Shown here one piece after another: positions 1 to 10,867 of a stretch of DNA of 64,000 nucleotides (within the stretch, counting starts at the first letter, position 1; every line of letters begins with the position of its first letter). The translations under genes were made by a program, and so were the position numbers. The notes under the pieces are model-generated. The model did not search any database. It was not told where the DNA came from and was given only the letters and a program-made list of their open reading frames with translations. Source of the stretch: Bemisia tabaci (taxonomy: Eukaryota > Arthropoda > Insecta > Hemiptera > Aleyrodidae); NCBI RefSeq assembly GCF_918797505.1, contig NC_092795.1:7287434-7351433 (forward strand), read 5' to 3'.

Positions 1-364
1 CTGAATGATGCCAGTGTATTGTAATCTGAACATTTCTTGACTTCAAAATGGCAGCTCGAAATCTTAATTACGTTAACAAAGATAAACCTGAAAAGATGAT
101 AAACTAAAACGCCTTCATTTTTTCTACTATGCAATACCCATAGTCAATGAACACGAATAGTTGCATCCGCAGGTGTTGGGAGAGAAACCAACTCAACACG
201 TCTTGCCCTGCTTTCCCCGGATTCAAACTCAATGCAGATTTGGTACGTTCCGGTCAAACTCGGTCCGATTGAAGCTCAAAATCTGTCTCCGGTTTTGTTG
301 TGATGAATCTCTCGTGGAATGGAGCGGCCCTCAATACATTCCGGACAGAAAAATTCGATCATAT

Positions 365-571
365 GAACCGAAAGATCGGTGTTCCATATCATTCCAACTA
401 TTCAGTTTGTCAAACTGAACTTTCGGTTCGTGTATTCGGTTTGTCAAACTGAACTTTCGATTCGTGAAACCGGTTCGGCATATATGACCAAACTTTGTTC
501 GTCAATTCACTTTACCGCACAACTCCAGTTACACGAACCGAATTAGTTGGGATGATATGGAACACCAAACT
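365..571. repeat. Inverted-repeat element with internal 34-bp tandem
   Basis: Arms at 365-400 and about 541-571 are reverse complements over a core reading GTGTTCCATATCAT, with a few mismatches. Between them a 34-bp unit is present twice (401-434 and 435-468), and each unit carries the 15-bp palindrome CAGTTTGTCAAACTG. This is typical of a short non-autonomous DNA transposon. The outer ends and any target duplication are not resolved. The short open frames across it look incidental. Confidence 0.55.
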
Positions 572-600
572 AAGGTGCATACAACCGAACTTTTTTTTTC

Positions 601-1790
601 AGTGTTGGAGGCGGAGTGCTACATTCCGACATAGACTAAGGGTTTTCTCCGTGGGTTGGAGTTCTATCAAATCTAGTCCAAAACTTGACACAATCCACAC
701 CCAAAAAGCCGCTTGCACTTCCTCTCCTTTGTTCCGTCAATTATTAGAAGAATGGAGATTTCTTTTTGATTAACTCGCGACAACACTCCGCTAGATTCAA
801 AGTACCGGATATGCGGTGATATTTGCGCGGGCTTAAAACCCGTTCCCTCGACCCGACGAGTGCCGTCCACGGTCACCGAATTATGACGCTGAAAATGCAT
901 TCGGCAAATAACGACACGAATTCGACTGCACGGTGTGGCAACGCCGATGGTAGCTTGTCAACTTTATGGACTACCCTGGCGATGAAGTACCAGATAAATC
1001 AATTAGAAGTCAAAAGCACGTTTTCAATCGGATCACGGCGGCGTAGCGACTGATCGCTCGTTTTTTCCGCCACCGAATGTGGGCTTTTTTCTCCGTTTAT
1101 AAAATAGTTTAGAGAAATGATTGGGAACGTTCATGCTGAAAGGACCTATATTCCACGCACACCCTATGCTTATACGTTCTTTTAGCAGGAATACGTCCGA
1201 TTGAGACAAAGACCGCATGTTTCTTTTTTCTGATGGAACATGATGGGTAATTTTGAACTAGGACATAGATATCGCTTCATATGTGCTCTGCGTTGGGCAA
1301 TAACGAATCCGCGGGAGGTAAGGCGGAATGCCCTCTTCCCCTGTCCTCTTCCAGGCCGAAAAAAGGAGAAAAAGAGGAAACAGAGAGAGTAAAAATGGTA
1401 CACAGTCCAAATGGTCTCATATTGATCCCTAAATTTGATTTTTCTCATTTTCTAAGGGAGAAGTGAGAGGAAGGTGGGGGGTCGAAAGGTGTTCCCAACA
1501 GCTCTAGACCAAACAACAATATTGTTTAGTTGAGAGTTTTTTTTATTATTTTTTGCTACATTTCGCTTTTCTAATACCGCTTAATAAGTGCTTATTCCGG
1601 CTGTCAATTGCTGTAAACGTTTATTTTATTTCAAAGGATATTTAAACTTGTTATCAGTGTAATATTCAAGTCGTGACAAACATAGAAAAGAAGAGACAAA
1701 GAGATCACTAAGTATTATTCAGTTGCATAGGAAGAGCATGACGATTTGAGTTAGTTTTTCCGCCCACCTACTTAACGCGGCTGCGATGTG
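601..1790. other. Gene-free stretch
   Basis: No frame here has coding character. The frames are under 95 codons, overlap on both strands, and have no splice pattern or recognisable motif. A slightly GC-rich patch lies near 820-960. I see no repeat structure beyond short homopolymers. Confidence 0.4.
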
Positions 1791-1862
1791 AACGCCTCGA
1801 TGCAATTATTCGTGCTCAGGGACTGTGCATATTGCACACATTAAAATTGAAGGCGTTTAGGT
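1791..1862 (+). repeat. Diverged copy of the ATTCGTGC...TTGAAGGCG unit
   Basis: This matches in order the unit that is triplicated at 22.87-23.43 kb: a TATTCGTGCT-like block, then a TGCAT/TGCACA block, then ATTGAAGGCG. It is an isolated single copy. The family is unidentified and the boundaries are approximate. Confidence 0.4.
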
Positions 1863-2131
1863 TTTCTCGCCTGTGCAGTCATGGTGTGTGGAGCGACATG
1901 GAGAGAAACAAGAGCACAGTAGTTCTGCACGACACCTCCTGCATTCCCAGATGACTTAAGGAGTAACCAGCAGCCTCGATCGATGTTACCAAAAATGCGG
2001 TCGATCAACCAAAAAAAAGTAGTAAACTATAAGTAGCAGCAAACACAGAAATGTTTAACTGTGTAGGGCCGCTGATCGAGACACGTCTTCTCAACACGAG
2101 GCACCGACCGGGCCAGGACAAGGCCCTCATA

Positions 2132-2384
2132 CTGCCATGCTAAGGAAAATCGCCGTATGAGCCTTCAGGCGTTGCCAAATTTCCTTTCATAAACCACGAA
2201 TTTCCTGGTAAATTTATAATTATTTTCTTCCCAATTTTTCAGATAATTAAGTCCACAATTTTACCTAAAGATTCTGAAAATGAAAAGGAAAAGTAATCTT
2301 AACTTTCCTCAAGAATGAACATTTTATCGAAGGAAATTTAGCAACTCTCGAATGTTCATACGGCGTTTTTCCTTAGCACGGTAG
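2132..2384. mobile_element. MITE, CTGCCGTGCTAAGG family, 4-bp TSD CATA
   Basis: 253 bp. The left end reads CTGCCATGCTAAGG and the right end is its inverse, CCTTAGCACGGTAG. CATA directly flanks both ends (2128-2131 and 2385-2388). Inside each end is a conserved subterminal block (CGCCGTATGA then GTTGCCAAATTTCC). There is no coding capacity. This is one of the cleanest copies of the window's most abundant family. Confidence 0.85.
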
Positions 2385-2389
2385 CATAG

Positions 2390-2935
2390 GAGCAGCGCGC
2401 ATCCCTTCACCGCGTCAAAAGCTCGTTTCCTCGATAGCTCAAGTTCCAGCTCCTCCTCCTGAAAACGGGAACCAACACCGCTCGCTCAGGCTCCCGGATC
2501 GATATCGAACGACCTCGACCGATACTTATCATGGCTCGGATGCGGACTATCGATTCGATAATGGATTCGGTGGGTGGGAGGCGAGATTCCTGGCGCAAGT
2601 TTTTCATGTCGTCGGGATGCTCGGCGGCCAGGACCGGTCGTCCGCACTCGGAGATGAGCTCTTCCGTCCGTATGAGTTAGTGTGCTCCAGGGGTCATGTC
2701 TGGGATTGAGTTGAGGGGTTTGGCTGGCGGTGAAGGCGAGCCCGAGAGGAATGTTGTTAGGATGTCGGGGCTGTGGACGCGGCTCGCGGCGCAACCTCCG
2801 CACGTCGATGCGTCCGTCGATGCCGGTTCCGGACACCGGGCTCCGGACTCCGGACACCCACAACGAGGGAGTCCGCACGTTGATTGGTCGATTCTCACCC
2901 CGAGTACAATTAGCCGTCGATAAGCCGAGGAGTCA
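2390..2935. other. GC-rich block with coding-like frames, unassigned
   Basis: GC content is well above the surroundings, and long frames are open on both strands, the longest being 130 codons on the minus strand at 2486-2878. A minus-strand frame at 2407-2690 has plausible protein composition (…AAEHPDDMKNLRQESRL…) but is closed upstream by a stop and has no convincing splice acceptor. It could be a CpG island, a degraded exon, or GC-rich repeat. I do not recognise a product. Confidence 0.3.
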
Positions 2936-2965
2936 ACGTCAAAGTCGTCAGGTGCTCACATTGAT

Positions 2966-3150
2966 GAAGAATAGGAGGAAAAATGAGATGAAAGGAAGGA
3001 GGAGGAGGAAGAGAAAAAGGAGTAGGAGAAGAGAGAGGTGTTGGATGAGAAAGAGGAGTAGGAGAAGAAAGATTAGAAAGAGGAGGAGAAAGATGGAGAG
3101 AAAAATAAGAAAGAAAGAAATGAAGAGGAAGAAGAGGAGCGTGAATATGA
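2966..3150 (+). repeat. Purine-rich simple sequence (GGA/GAA)n
   Basis: About 180 bp of nearly pure A/G on the plus strand, mainly AGGAGG, AGAAAG and GGAAGA permutations. The Lys/Arg/Glu-rich frames it opens are low-complexity artefacts. It runs directly into a CACTGG MITE. Confidence 0.8.
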
Positions 3151-3153
3151 GGA

Positions 3154-3380
3154 CACTGGAAAAAAAGACAAATTGGATCTAGAGTCCAGACTCTTGAAAA
3201 CATTGACAAGAAAAAATACTCTTGATTCAATCAGATTTAAGTTTAAATCAAAAGGAAATCCGCTCAAATTAAGAGGCTTGGTTCTTGATTTAAGCTTAAA
3301 TCTGATTGAATCAAGAGTATTTCTCTTGTCGATGTTTTCAAGAGTCTGGACTTCAGATCCAATGTGTTTTTTTTCCAGTG
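3154..3380 (+). mobile_element. MITE, CACTGG fold-back family, TSD GA
   Basis: 227 bp, beginning CACTGGAAAAAA and ending TTTTTTTCCAGTG, with GA directly outside each end. Almost the whole element folds back on itself: the outer arms carry TTGGATCTAGAGTCC and the inner arms ACTCTTGATTCAATCAG. A 16-bp palindrome GATTTAAGCTTAAATC or close variants sits on either side of the short asymmetric centre that gives orientation. No ORF. Confidence 0.85.
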
Positions 3381-3476
3381 GATGAATAAAATGAGGATGT
3401 ATAAAGAACGAGCGAAAGATGAGAAATAAGGGGAAAAAGAGGAAAACATAGAGGAAGAGGGAGAGACAGAATGAGA

Positions 3477-3620
3477 ATTGGACCACATTTTGCAAACAGG
3501 AATAACTATTTCTGTCTCATTTTAGAAAAAAACATACATGCCATTGGTTTCCCTATGCAAATAGTGCTTTTACAGAAGAGCCGAAGATAGTGGTTTCGTA
3601 TTGCAAAATGTAATCCAATT
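3477..3620. mobile_element. MITE, TTGGAC-TGCATTTTGCAA family
   Basis: The left end ATTGGACCACATTTTGCAA is inverted at the right end as TTGCAAAATGTAATCCAATT. The size is about 145 bp, the same as the better-preserved copy at 24984-25131. The interior is AT-rich and non-coding. No clear target duplication. Confidence 0.6.
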
Positions 3621-5090
3621 CAAAGTCGTTCCTTAAGCAACTCCTTTCCTTAGTTAGGGTGGCCGGGGCATGAATAAACGTAAGAAATAAATGAAAGATT
3701 AGCCATTAGTGAAATATTTCATATTTTTCAAGGGCTTGAGTATGCAACCCGCACTCTAACGCACACAAATGAAGAAAGTTGCAATTTTTACATTTTGCAA
3801 AACGTGAAGAGGAACCGGTATTTTTCAATATCTTTCATAAATTTTTCAATTTCATGAAATAATTCACGTGCAATTTCAATATTTTATTTTTCATGAAATT
3901 TTTCCACCCCGTCCTTAGGCAATCACGTACGATTAATATTTTAACGAAGGGAGGTTACAGGAGATCCGTTACGTAGCATCATGAAAAGGATATTTTTTTT
4001 TCAAACATCGAGTGAAATTCAGCCGTATAATTTTGGAAATGAATCCTCGCAAGGGATTACAATGATTTGCCACGTATGATGATACATTTCTTCCATATTT
4101 TGTACACTTTTGCAGTGTGTTATCCCTTTCAAGGATCCATTGTCAAAGTTATACTGATGAATTTTGCTCAAGGTTTGCAAACAGTATCCTTTCTATGTTA
4201 CGGATCCCCTTCAACCTCTCTAAATCACGATCAGTATAATTACTGATTGAGCTCATTCAGTAAAATTCTTAGACAGTGCAATGGTCCATTCGCTTATTAT
4301 ATTTGGACCACAAACGGTATAAAAAAACAAGGAAAAAATCTGCGAACAAATTCAGGACAAGGCAACGAATCCAACATTTTTACATCGGATGCTGATTATT
4401 AGCTTCTTGGACTTCTGCCGAGAGTGAAGCTTCGCTGTACAATGAATTTGGGGTCGGCGTATCACCAGCACTGAAAAAACTCTTAATGATGATTGATAAA
4501 CAACGCGCTAAATAGTTTGTTCGACGGACTGCGGCATATTGTGACAAATTGGATGAACGCCCCGACACGTGTCTCATCAATCATCATTAGGAGTCCTCTG
4601 TTCCAATTCAACAGAAAGCGTCGAAAGTACACTGAATCAGTCCTGAGATAATTGAGATTCAAGTCAAAAGCCTTCCGTACATGCGCACTCGGACTTAAAA
4701 AGTCTAACAGAGCTCTCAGTGATTTTAAGTTTCATGGCGCATCTCCGTGCTAAAAGCCAAAAAAAAAAAAAAAAAAAACAAGCAGTGAACTCCAACACAA
4801 TGTGTTGATAAGGCGCGTCATTAACTCGCACATATCAACCCCTTTAGTTTTCATTTACAGAGATTTCAAAATAGGCAAGTAGCACAACAAGAGAATTCAT
4901 ACGATCCAACACTGAGAGGTCAACGACGCACTTTGACGAGACCGTGTATTGTGAATGTAAAAAGCCATTCGATCGAATTTAAGTTTTTTGATCTGCCCCA
5001 AGCAAAACCTTATCAGATTCTTAAAGAAAAGTGCTACGTAATAATTTAAGCGAAGAAAGAAAAAAATTTGTCGAACTCCTGAAAAATAAA
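3621..5090. other. Gene-free AT-rich stretch
   Basis: No supported gene. It holds an A tract of about 20 bases at 4759-4779 and short TTTTTCA/TTTCATGAAA-like runs near 3800-3910. Frames are short and unconvincing. Confidence 0.4.
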
Positions 5091-5092
5091 GT

Positions 5093-6040
5093 CGATTTAA
5101 AGGTATTTTGGGGCTAAAATACCCAAATCACCGGCATTATAAATCCCGTTATATTATTGAAAAGAAATTGACTCGATATAAACGCAATTGCATTTGATAT
5201 GTCTTGATTTTGTTATTTTAAACGTATTCCCATGCAAAGAAGTTCAACCATGTCCATGCTTTATTCATTCATGAATTGAAAGTAAGCAATCTACATCCCG
5301 AAAATCTACCGATTTGCCGTAAAAAATTGCAGAAACTTGATATACCAAGTCGATGCACCCACTCGTTGAATTTACCAACCAATTTCGTGAGTGCAAATAT
5401 GTAAAAATCAATATGCTCTAGTCATTTTGGGTGCATTTACTTTTCATGAAACAATAGTAATTTCAATCCCGAAAAACCATCAATTTTCCGTATAAAATCA
5501 AAAAAATCGAAATGTGTCGACTTACTGACGTGAACATTGGATTCTACGTGTAAAAATACTCACGTATCGATATGCATATCAGGAAACCAGAACCAGAACA
5601 GAAACCATGTGTGGACACAGTTAGCAGTCCGCGGCAACATCCATTCAACAGAATAATGGTAAAAATTAGATAGGATTTTAGCCGCTTTGCCCGCCTCTCC
5701 TCGTTATTTACAAACCGTTCCTATACTCATCTCAAAATTTTTCTCAGAGCTTTGTGTTATTATCAGCTTCCATTTAAATCCCGGTTTGATGACCGAATCG
5801 GCTGCCCAAAAAGCAAGCCATTTTTGAAAGGTTCTATGAGAAATTCGTGATATTATCGGCTCTCAGGAAATCACCCCATGGCTATAATTGGTGGTATAAA
5901 TGTTTGAGTGCTTAAAATAATCGTATTCAAGAAACTAAGGCATTAAACTATGGAGTCAGTTTCTTTTTAATAATATAACGGGATTTACTCCCGGTGATTT
6001 AGCTATTATAGCCCCAGAATACTTTTAAAGCGCCTTTACT
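5093..6040. mobile_element. ~950-bp element with long terminal inverted repeats
   Basis: The left arm at about 5093-5178 (GGGGCTAAAATACC, AAATCACCGG, ATCCCGTTATATTATT) is inverted at 5953-6040 with roughly 85% agreement by eye. Weaker similarity may carry the arms outward to about 5050 and 6090. The interior is AT-rich with no transposase-like frame. This fits a non-autonomous DNA transposon. Superfamily and target duplication are unresolved. Confidence 0.55.
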
Positions 6041-7219
6041 TTCCAGAATCTTGACGGAATTTTTGTTTAGCTTAAACGACTTAAAAGACACTGTAGTTAA
6101 AAAATATAAAGAATTTTCGATTTTGACAAAAAAAAATGTTCGTTCAGGCACACCGTGTATTGTATGTAGTACTGCTGCTATTCAAACCTTATCTTCAGGT
6201 CAAAATTCTTACAAGGAAGCCCCTTGCAAGAGGCGAATTTTTTGTAATTTCTCCCAATTTTTTCTCCGTTATATAATTGAATTGCTTGTCAAATTCTGAG
6301 GTCAATTATATTTAATTGTAATTTATACATTTCTTTTTTTCCCTTCATTTTATTTTTTGTCTGGAGAAGTTTCGTTGATTTCTTCGGATTTCGAATACTG
6401 TAACTTCTCTTCTATTCGGCCGATTTTTATGTATGAGACCTCTTTTAATTCGTCTTTTAACGGAGAGTAAGGAAAAAATTGCTAAGTACACGCGAAACAA
6501 TTTTTTTTGAAAATTGGACGAATCCTAGCGTGACGGTGAAATGGGTAATCAAGCGTAAAATCAAGGGTGAGGGTCCGGATCGGGTCGCTCGGGAGGACAA
6601 AAGACACTTCCTCGCCGTCGGGACAGAGGTCCGGTGTGCGGGGAGGAGAAGGGTAAGTGGTTTTCTGTAAAAGCAAACTGATTTCTGTATGTGTTATGGT
6701 TAGCACATGGTCTAATGAGTTTTGAGGCTCATCACAGATTGCACTTACGTCTATCCTGGGTGGCCTTCGCTATCAGAGGAAAGGTACCAACTTTTGAAAA
6801 GCCTACCAGTGGTGTGGAGATCTGTCAAAGCAACGTTATGAACGAAACGGAGGAGTAAAATTCTCATTCCTAGAGTGCCGGCCTGGTCAGCCATCCTCGA
6901 ATCAGTTCGCTTGTTTCTGCTTATATATGCATATTTTAAATCAGCGCGCCCTACTCTTAGGCTTTTTTTAAAAAAACCAAGTAACGTAGACTCTTGGTAT
7001 TCACTGCACATAAACTAATGAGCCCCAGAATGAGAAACAACTTTAAATCATAATTATTGACGGATAAATAAACTTTTTACACGCTTTGGAAAATCTCAGA
7101 AGTTCGCGGTAGTCACTTTTCGGTAAGGAACTAAGGGACTCGGTTATTGTATCGAGTGGGGGGTCGAAACGATCGCAAAGGCGGTATACTACGTATACGC
7201 GCCAATACGTATACGCGCG

Positions 7220-7266
<47 letters not shown>

Positions 7267-7293
7267 ATTAGAGTAATGCGTAACGCATATCAC
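6041..7293. other. Gene-free stretch with a 45-base A tract
   Basis: No gene recognised. 7220-7264 is an uninterrupted A run of about 45, preceded by a duplicated ACGTATACGCG motif (7193-7219). Such a run could be a retroposed tail or a slippage tract; no SINE head is visible directly before it. Confidence 0.5.
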
Positions 7294-7369
7294 CTGCGGC
7301 TGATTATTGAAATTCATAGACAAAGCGATAAATAAATATGACTGACTGAAAATAAAACGATCCTGTTAG

Positions 7370-8313
7370 CCCTGGTAAAAATTGGCAGTAGATTGTGTGT
7401 TCCAAAATACTATAGACCTAAAGCCGGCTGTAAGATTTTCAATAGCTTCTATAGCCGGCTGTACAATGTCTTATAGCCTTTTATAGCCGATGGTGACTAA
7501 GCAACAGCCAGACGATAAAGTTTATGCTAATCGTTACTAAATACGGATACTAGGACTTAGTTAGTTTTTGGACTACCGCTCGCTTTTTGTGCCGTGGTAT
7601 CTTGATTTATTTTGCGAGAAAAGCTCCGTACTTTTGAAGGATGCCTGTCATTCTTAATATGTTTGAGCGCCTTCAATTTTTTACTATACTGTGGAATACC
7701 TCTGGTGTGAAATAGTTGCTTCAGACGCCGTGGCACGCTGCGCGCGGCGCGGCGGGCTGGCAGAGAGCGCAAAACGCGCATTGGCGCCTACAAACCTAAC
7801 AGGGATACTTCACGCATTGCGCAATGCGTGAAGTATCCCTGTTAGGTTTGTAGGCGCCAGCGCGTCGCCGCACCGCTTTGTGTTGGGCTCTAATATATTT
7901 AATCTCGTGGAGTCAGCGTTTTTCAACTCATGATTTTGAAATGTTTGCACACTTTGTATGGACTATTCTCATTTTAATTGATGAAAAAAAAAAAAATGTT
8001 TTAAAGGAAAATATAATGTGTGTTTTGTAAATATTAAGGGAGTTCCGTATCAAACTTCATGATTTCCGAAGCACATGAATTTCTACACAATTTCTTATAG
8101 CCTTTTATAGCCAATGGCGATAAAGTGTAAATCCCGGCGATAGGAACTATAACCCGACTGTGTACTTTTTTATAGCTTCGTATAGCCCGGCTATATGATT
8201 TGCTCCGCTTTCTGCAGCCAGCTATATAATTTTCAATAGCCTTCTTTAGTCGGCTATATAAGAACTCCTAAGGTATTTTGAAAAGCAGCTCCTATCGCCA
8301 ATTTTTACCAGGG
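7370..8313. mobile_element. 944-bp element, CCCTGGTAAAAATTGGC termini, nested
   Basis: The left terminus CCCTGGTAAAAATTGGC is inverted exactly at the right (GCCAATTTTTACCAGGG). The dinucleotide AG flanks both sides (7368-7369, 8314-8315). Subterminal regions carry repeated TATAGCC(G/C)GCTAT-type motifs on both sides. It sits inside a GCGGGCTGATTG-family element and itself contains the 78-bp palindrome. A 74-codon minus-strand frame (7557-7781) is not recognisable as a transposase. Confidence 0.75.
7782..7859. repeat. Perfect 78-bp palindrome, no spacer
   Basis: Each base of 7782-7820 pairs with 7859-7821. The centre is GCATTGCGCAATGC, and the outer end is GGCGCC next to CTACAAACCTAAC. A GC-rich skirt (7726-7781; GCGGCGGGCTGGCAG) is shared with the second copy at 59047-59120. 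It would extrude as a cruciform or transcribe into a hairpin. It may be the end or core of a distinct fold-back element. Confidence 0.9.
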
Positions 8314-8516
8314 AGTGGAGGCGGGAGGTTGCGATGGACAAAGGAGGTAAGTTAATAGACTGCTAACGGCATCCCACGAGAGACCCTACAGTTAGTCCAT
8401 GCATCCATCATTACCCTCTGCTTCTATAACAACCACAAGCTTCAACCAATAGAATCGCTCTATACTCCCTATGTCTTCTTTGTCTATCGCTTCGTCTATC
8501 AATTTCATAATCAGTC

Positions 8517-9180
8517 CGAAATTTGAGCGCGAAGAGCGTGGTCCCCTGCTGATTGAGATGAATTGAACGGATTTTACCGGAATTAGCCTAACTACATTAG
8601 AAGTTGCCTATTTATCTCTCAGGTTTCTTTTTTAAACAGAAAACTTGGCAACACTATTAGGTATTTGAAATTTTAGGAATATTTTCTCCTTAATCTAGAG
8701 TAAATCCACAGAGAATTTAAAGACGTTAAGTAGTTTTAAGTTCGCTGCGATAGTAAATAAAACATGTAAGGAAATTGGGCAACGTAGAATGCAATTAGGC
8801 TAATTCCAGTTAAACCTGTCTAATTTACTTTCTCCCCTAATAATTTTTGCCTCGATTGTTTTACTGTTTCTTCACCTCTCGTGATATTATTCCTACTCAT
8901 TGCATGCGGTAAAGAATACAGGGACTGCTTGGTTTTTTTCAAACCGAGCTTTTGATTTTTCTAATTTCTATGTGATATCAACGGTGTATCACCCGGAAGC
9001 AACCTACTGATTTGAAAGAAGCAACAACCACGCTGGACAATTTTACGATGCGTCATTTTGAACGGATCGCCATTTTCTCAGTTTTTTCCGATTGTGCTGA
9101 TCTCTCTCCTAGGATGCATCTTTCATTTATCCGCCGGCAAAATCCTGATCGGCGACTTTGAGAATACCTTATCGACCTGT
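8517..9180. other. Gene-free stretch
   Basis: No coding frame or repeat could be supported. The flanks are the nested element on the left and a CTGCCG-type MITE on the right. Confidence 0.35.
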
Positions 9181-9182
9181 GT

Positions 9183-9423
9183 TGCGCTGTGCTGAGGAAG
9201 AACTTTCATATGTTACCACAATTTCGGTGACAAATCACGAATTATTGGGAAAATTTGTGGATATTTTTCTCCCAAATTTTCGGCGAATTTTGTTTTCAAT
9301 TTTATCTAAAATGTCTGAAAATTTCAATGAGAAATATTCATAGCATTCCTCAAAATAAATAGTTTCTTCGAGGAAATTTGGCAACATCGACTGCTTATAC
9401 AGCGTTTTCCCTTAGCACGGCGC
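9183..9423. mobile_element. MITE, CTGCCGTGCTAAGG family, diverged
   Basis: The left end (CTGTGCTGAGGAAG) and right end (TTCCCTTAGCACGGC) match the family inverted repeats, and the interior shares AATATTCATA and GGAAATTTGGCAAC with other copies. No clear 4-bp duplication remains, so this looks older than the 2.1 or 38.8 kb copies. Confidence 0.65.
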
Positions 9424-9542
9424 ACAGTGGGTCGAGTCGATAGGAGAAGTCGGACAGAATTCGGAAATTTTAAAAGCTTATAACTCCGTTTTTACAAAAC
9501 TTTGAGGTTTTAAAAGTGATTTCGTTGGTTCCTCCGTGAAAT

Positions 9543-9763
9543 GGACGTATTTCTATCAAACGGAACTAAAATCTGAGTTCCTTTTGAGGAATTTAGAATG
9601 CCGGATAGCGCGTTCTTATCAAACGGAACTAATTGTAAGCGTCGTGGAAAAGCATTGCGGGTATAGAACGGAACGAGCTCTACGCCTAATTCCGCCGCCA
9701 ATTAAAACCCCCACTACCTTCCTCCTCCGATTGCGCTTAGTCCCCTTTCACAGAAATACGACC
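9543..9763. mobile_element. GGACGTATTTCT inverted-repeat element
   Basis: It opens with GGACGTATTTCT and an AACGGAACTAA block and closes with the inverse CAGAAATACGACC. A related sequence lies in opposite orientation at about 17080-17222, sharing GAATTTAGAATGCCGGATAG-like text. The ends also match the AACGGAACTATGTGCATTA family at 14.65 and 46.87 kb, so they may be related subfamilies. Confidence 0.5.
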
Positions 9764-10019
9764 AAATTTTCCTCTAGAAGCACCCCTTAAAATTGAAAAT
9801 GTGACGAAATAAACATCAAAATTTACAGCTCTCGTCAAAAATTTCACGTGCGACCTTTCTGATTGACTTGATCCACCGTGCGGCGGTGTAGTTATTCCGC
9901 TCATAGCGAGGTGTCCATTGTATGTACGTACGTACATTGAATATCTTGCGGAAGGCGCGCGTAAACGGACGTCGGACGCGGGTGAGACATGGGGCTTTGA
10001 TTGAAAATGCAGCGATGCG

Positions 10020-10056
10020 ACGCAGCGCGGTGCAGCGCGGTGCAGCGCGGTGCAGT
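10020..10056 (+). repeat. 10-bp tandem repeat, GCAGCGCGGT
   Basis: About three and a half copies of a GC-rich 10-mer in an otherwise mixed region. It is too short to interpret further. The frames opened on the minus strand across 9737-10384 (up to 215 codons) follow from this GC-rich patch and have no recognisable domain. Confidence 0.7.
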
Positions 10057-10289
10057 GTGGCAGTTCTGGCACCGACCGGAATGTCTCGTTAAGTGATGTT
10101 GCGAGTACCTGCCCGCTGCAAGTGGCACGCTGCTCTGGCCTCCTGCTCTTCGTTGTGTGCAAATAGAAAAGAAATGACGATTGTAATTTATGCTCGTGTA
10201 TGACACGGCGAGCCGTCCCAACGGCCCAGCACACCTCTCCAGCACCGAGCTCCGTTGCCGAGGTTCCTCTAACGGAGCCCTCCTCAAAA

Positions 10290-10510
10290 CGCCCGTGTTG
10301 GTAACGTGTTGAGATCATACTGTTACCAGTATGGTCCAATTCTTGTGCCAATATGTTGTCAACATGATGGCAGTATGGTATCAACGTACTTGAAGGAGAC
10401 CACTAAGCACGTAACCGTGTTGACCTCATCGAGGAAACTCACTGATCTTAACTCGGTAACATGTTGGCGTCAACATGATATCATGCTTCACTCACCAACA
10501 TGGTCGTTTT
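10290..10510. repeat. Inverted-repeat region rich in CAACATG
   Basis: CGTGTTGGTAAC at the left is inverted at the right as CACCAACATGG. Internal pairs include CATACTG-TTAC-CAGTATG, TGTTGTCAACATGATGG and TGGCGTCAACATGAT. It is consistent with a small fold-back element. No ORF of interest. Confidence 0.45.
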
Positions 10511-10580
10511 CAGCAGGGATTCGTTAGGAAAAAGAGAGAAAGTGAATGATTAGAGAGCATTTTCATGGAGTAAGTAAGGT

Positions 10581-10867
10581 CCCAGCGGGCTGATTGTTGA
10601 AATTGATAGACAAACCTACAGACAAAGAAGACAAAAGGGATTTGAAGGGATCCTATTGGTGGAAACGGGTATGTTTGCAATGGACAAAGGAGGTATAGGT
10701 AATAGACTAACTAACGGCAACCCAAAAGAGACCCTTCAGTTAGTCCATCAATTTCTCTCTTAGTCTATAGGAACCACTCATTTCAACCAGATAGGATCGC
10801 TCCATACTTCCTATGTCTTCTTTGTCTATATAGTTTTGTCCATCATTTTCAATAATCAGCCCGCTGG
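10581..10867 (+). mobile_element. MITE, GCGGGCTGATTG family, intact 287-bp copy
   Basis: The left end CCCAGCGGGCTGATTGTTG is inverted at the right (CAATAATCAGCCCGCTGGG). Subterminal ATTGATAGACAAA is mirrored by TTTGTCTATATAG. Internal landmarks are GGATCCTATTGG, GACAAAGGAGG and AGTTAGTCCAT. No ORF. This copy is the reference for the split copy at 7.3-8.5 kb and the copy at 53.2 kb. Confidence 0.8.

Larger units (their letters stand above)
7294..8516 (+). mobile_element. GCGGGCTGATTG-family element, split by a nested insertion
   Basis: The left part (7294-7369) matches GGCTGATTGTTGAAATTGA...CAAAGC...CGATCCT. The right part (8314-8516) matches GATGGACAAAGGAGG through AATTTCATAATCAG of the uninterrupted 287-bp copy at 10581-10867. 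Removing 7370-8313 rejoins the two parts at the position seen in the intact copy. Confidence 0.75.

Noticed and set aside
2966..3230. Lys/Arg- and Ser/Pro-rich frames over purine tracts
   Set aside because: Simple-sequence translation in all frames; no sign of selection.
9737..10384. 215-codon minus-strand frame
   Set aside because: It runs through a tandem 10-mer and the end of an inverted-repeat element. Composition is irregular and no domain is visible.
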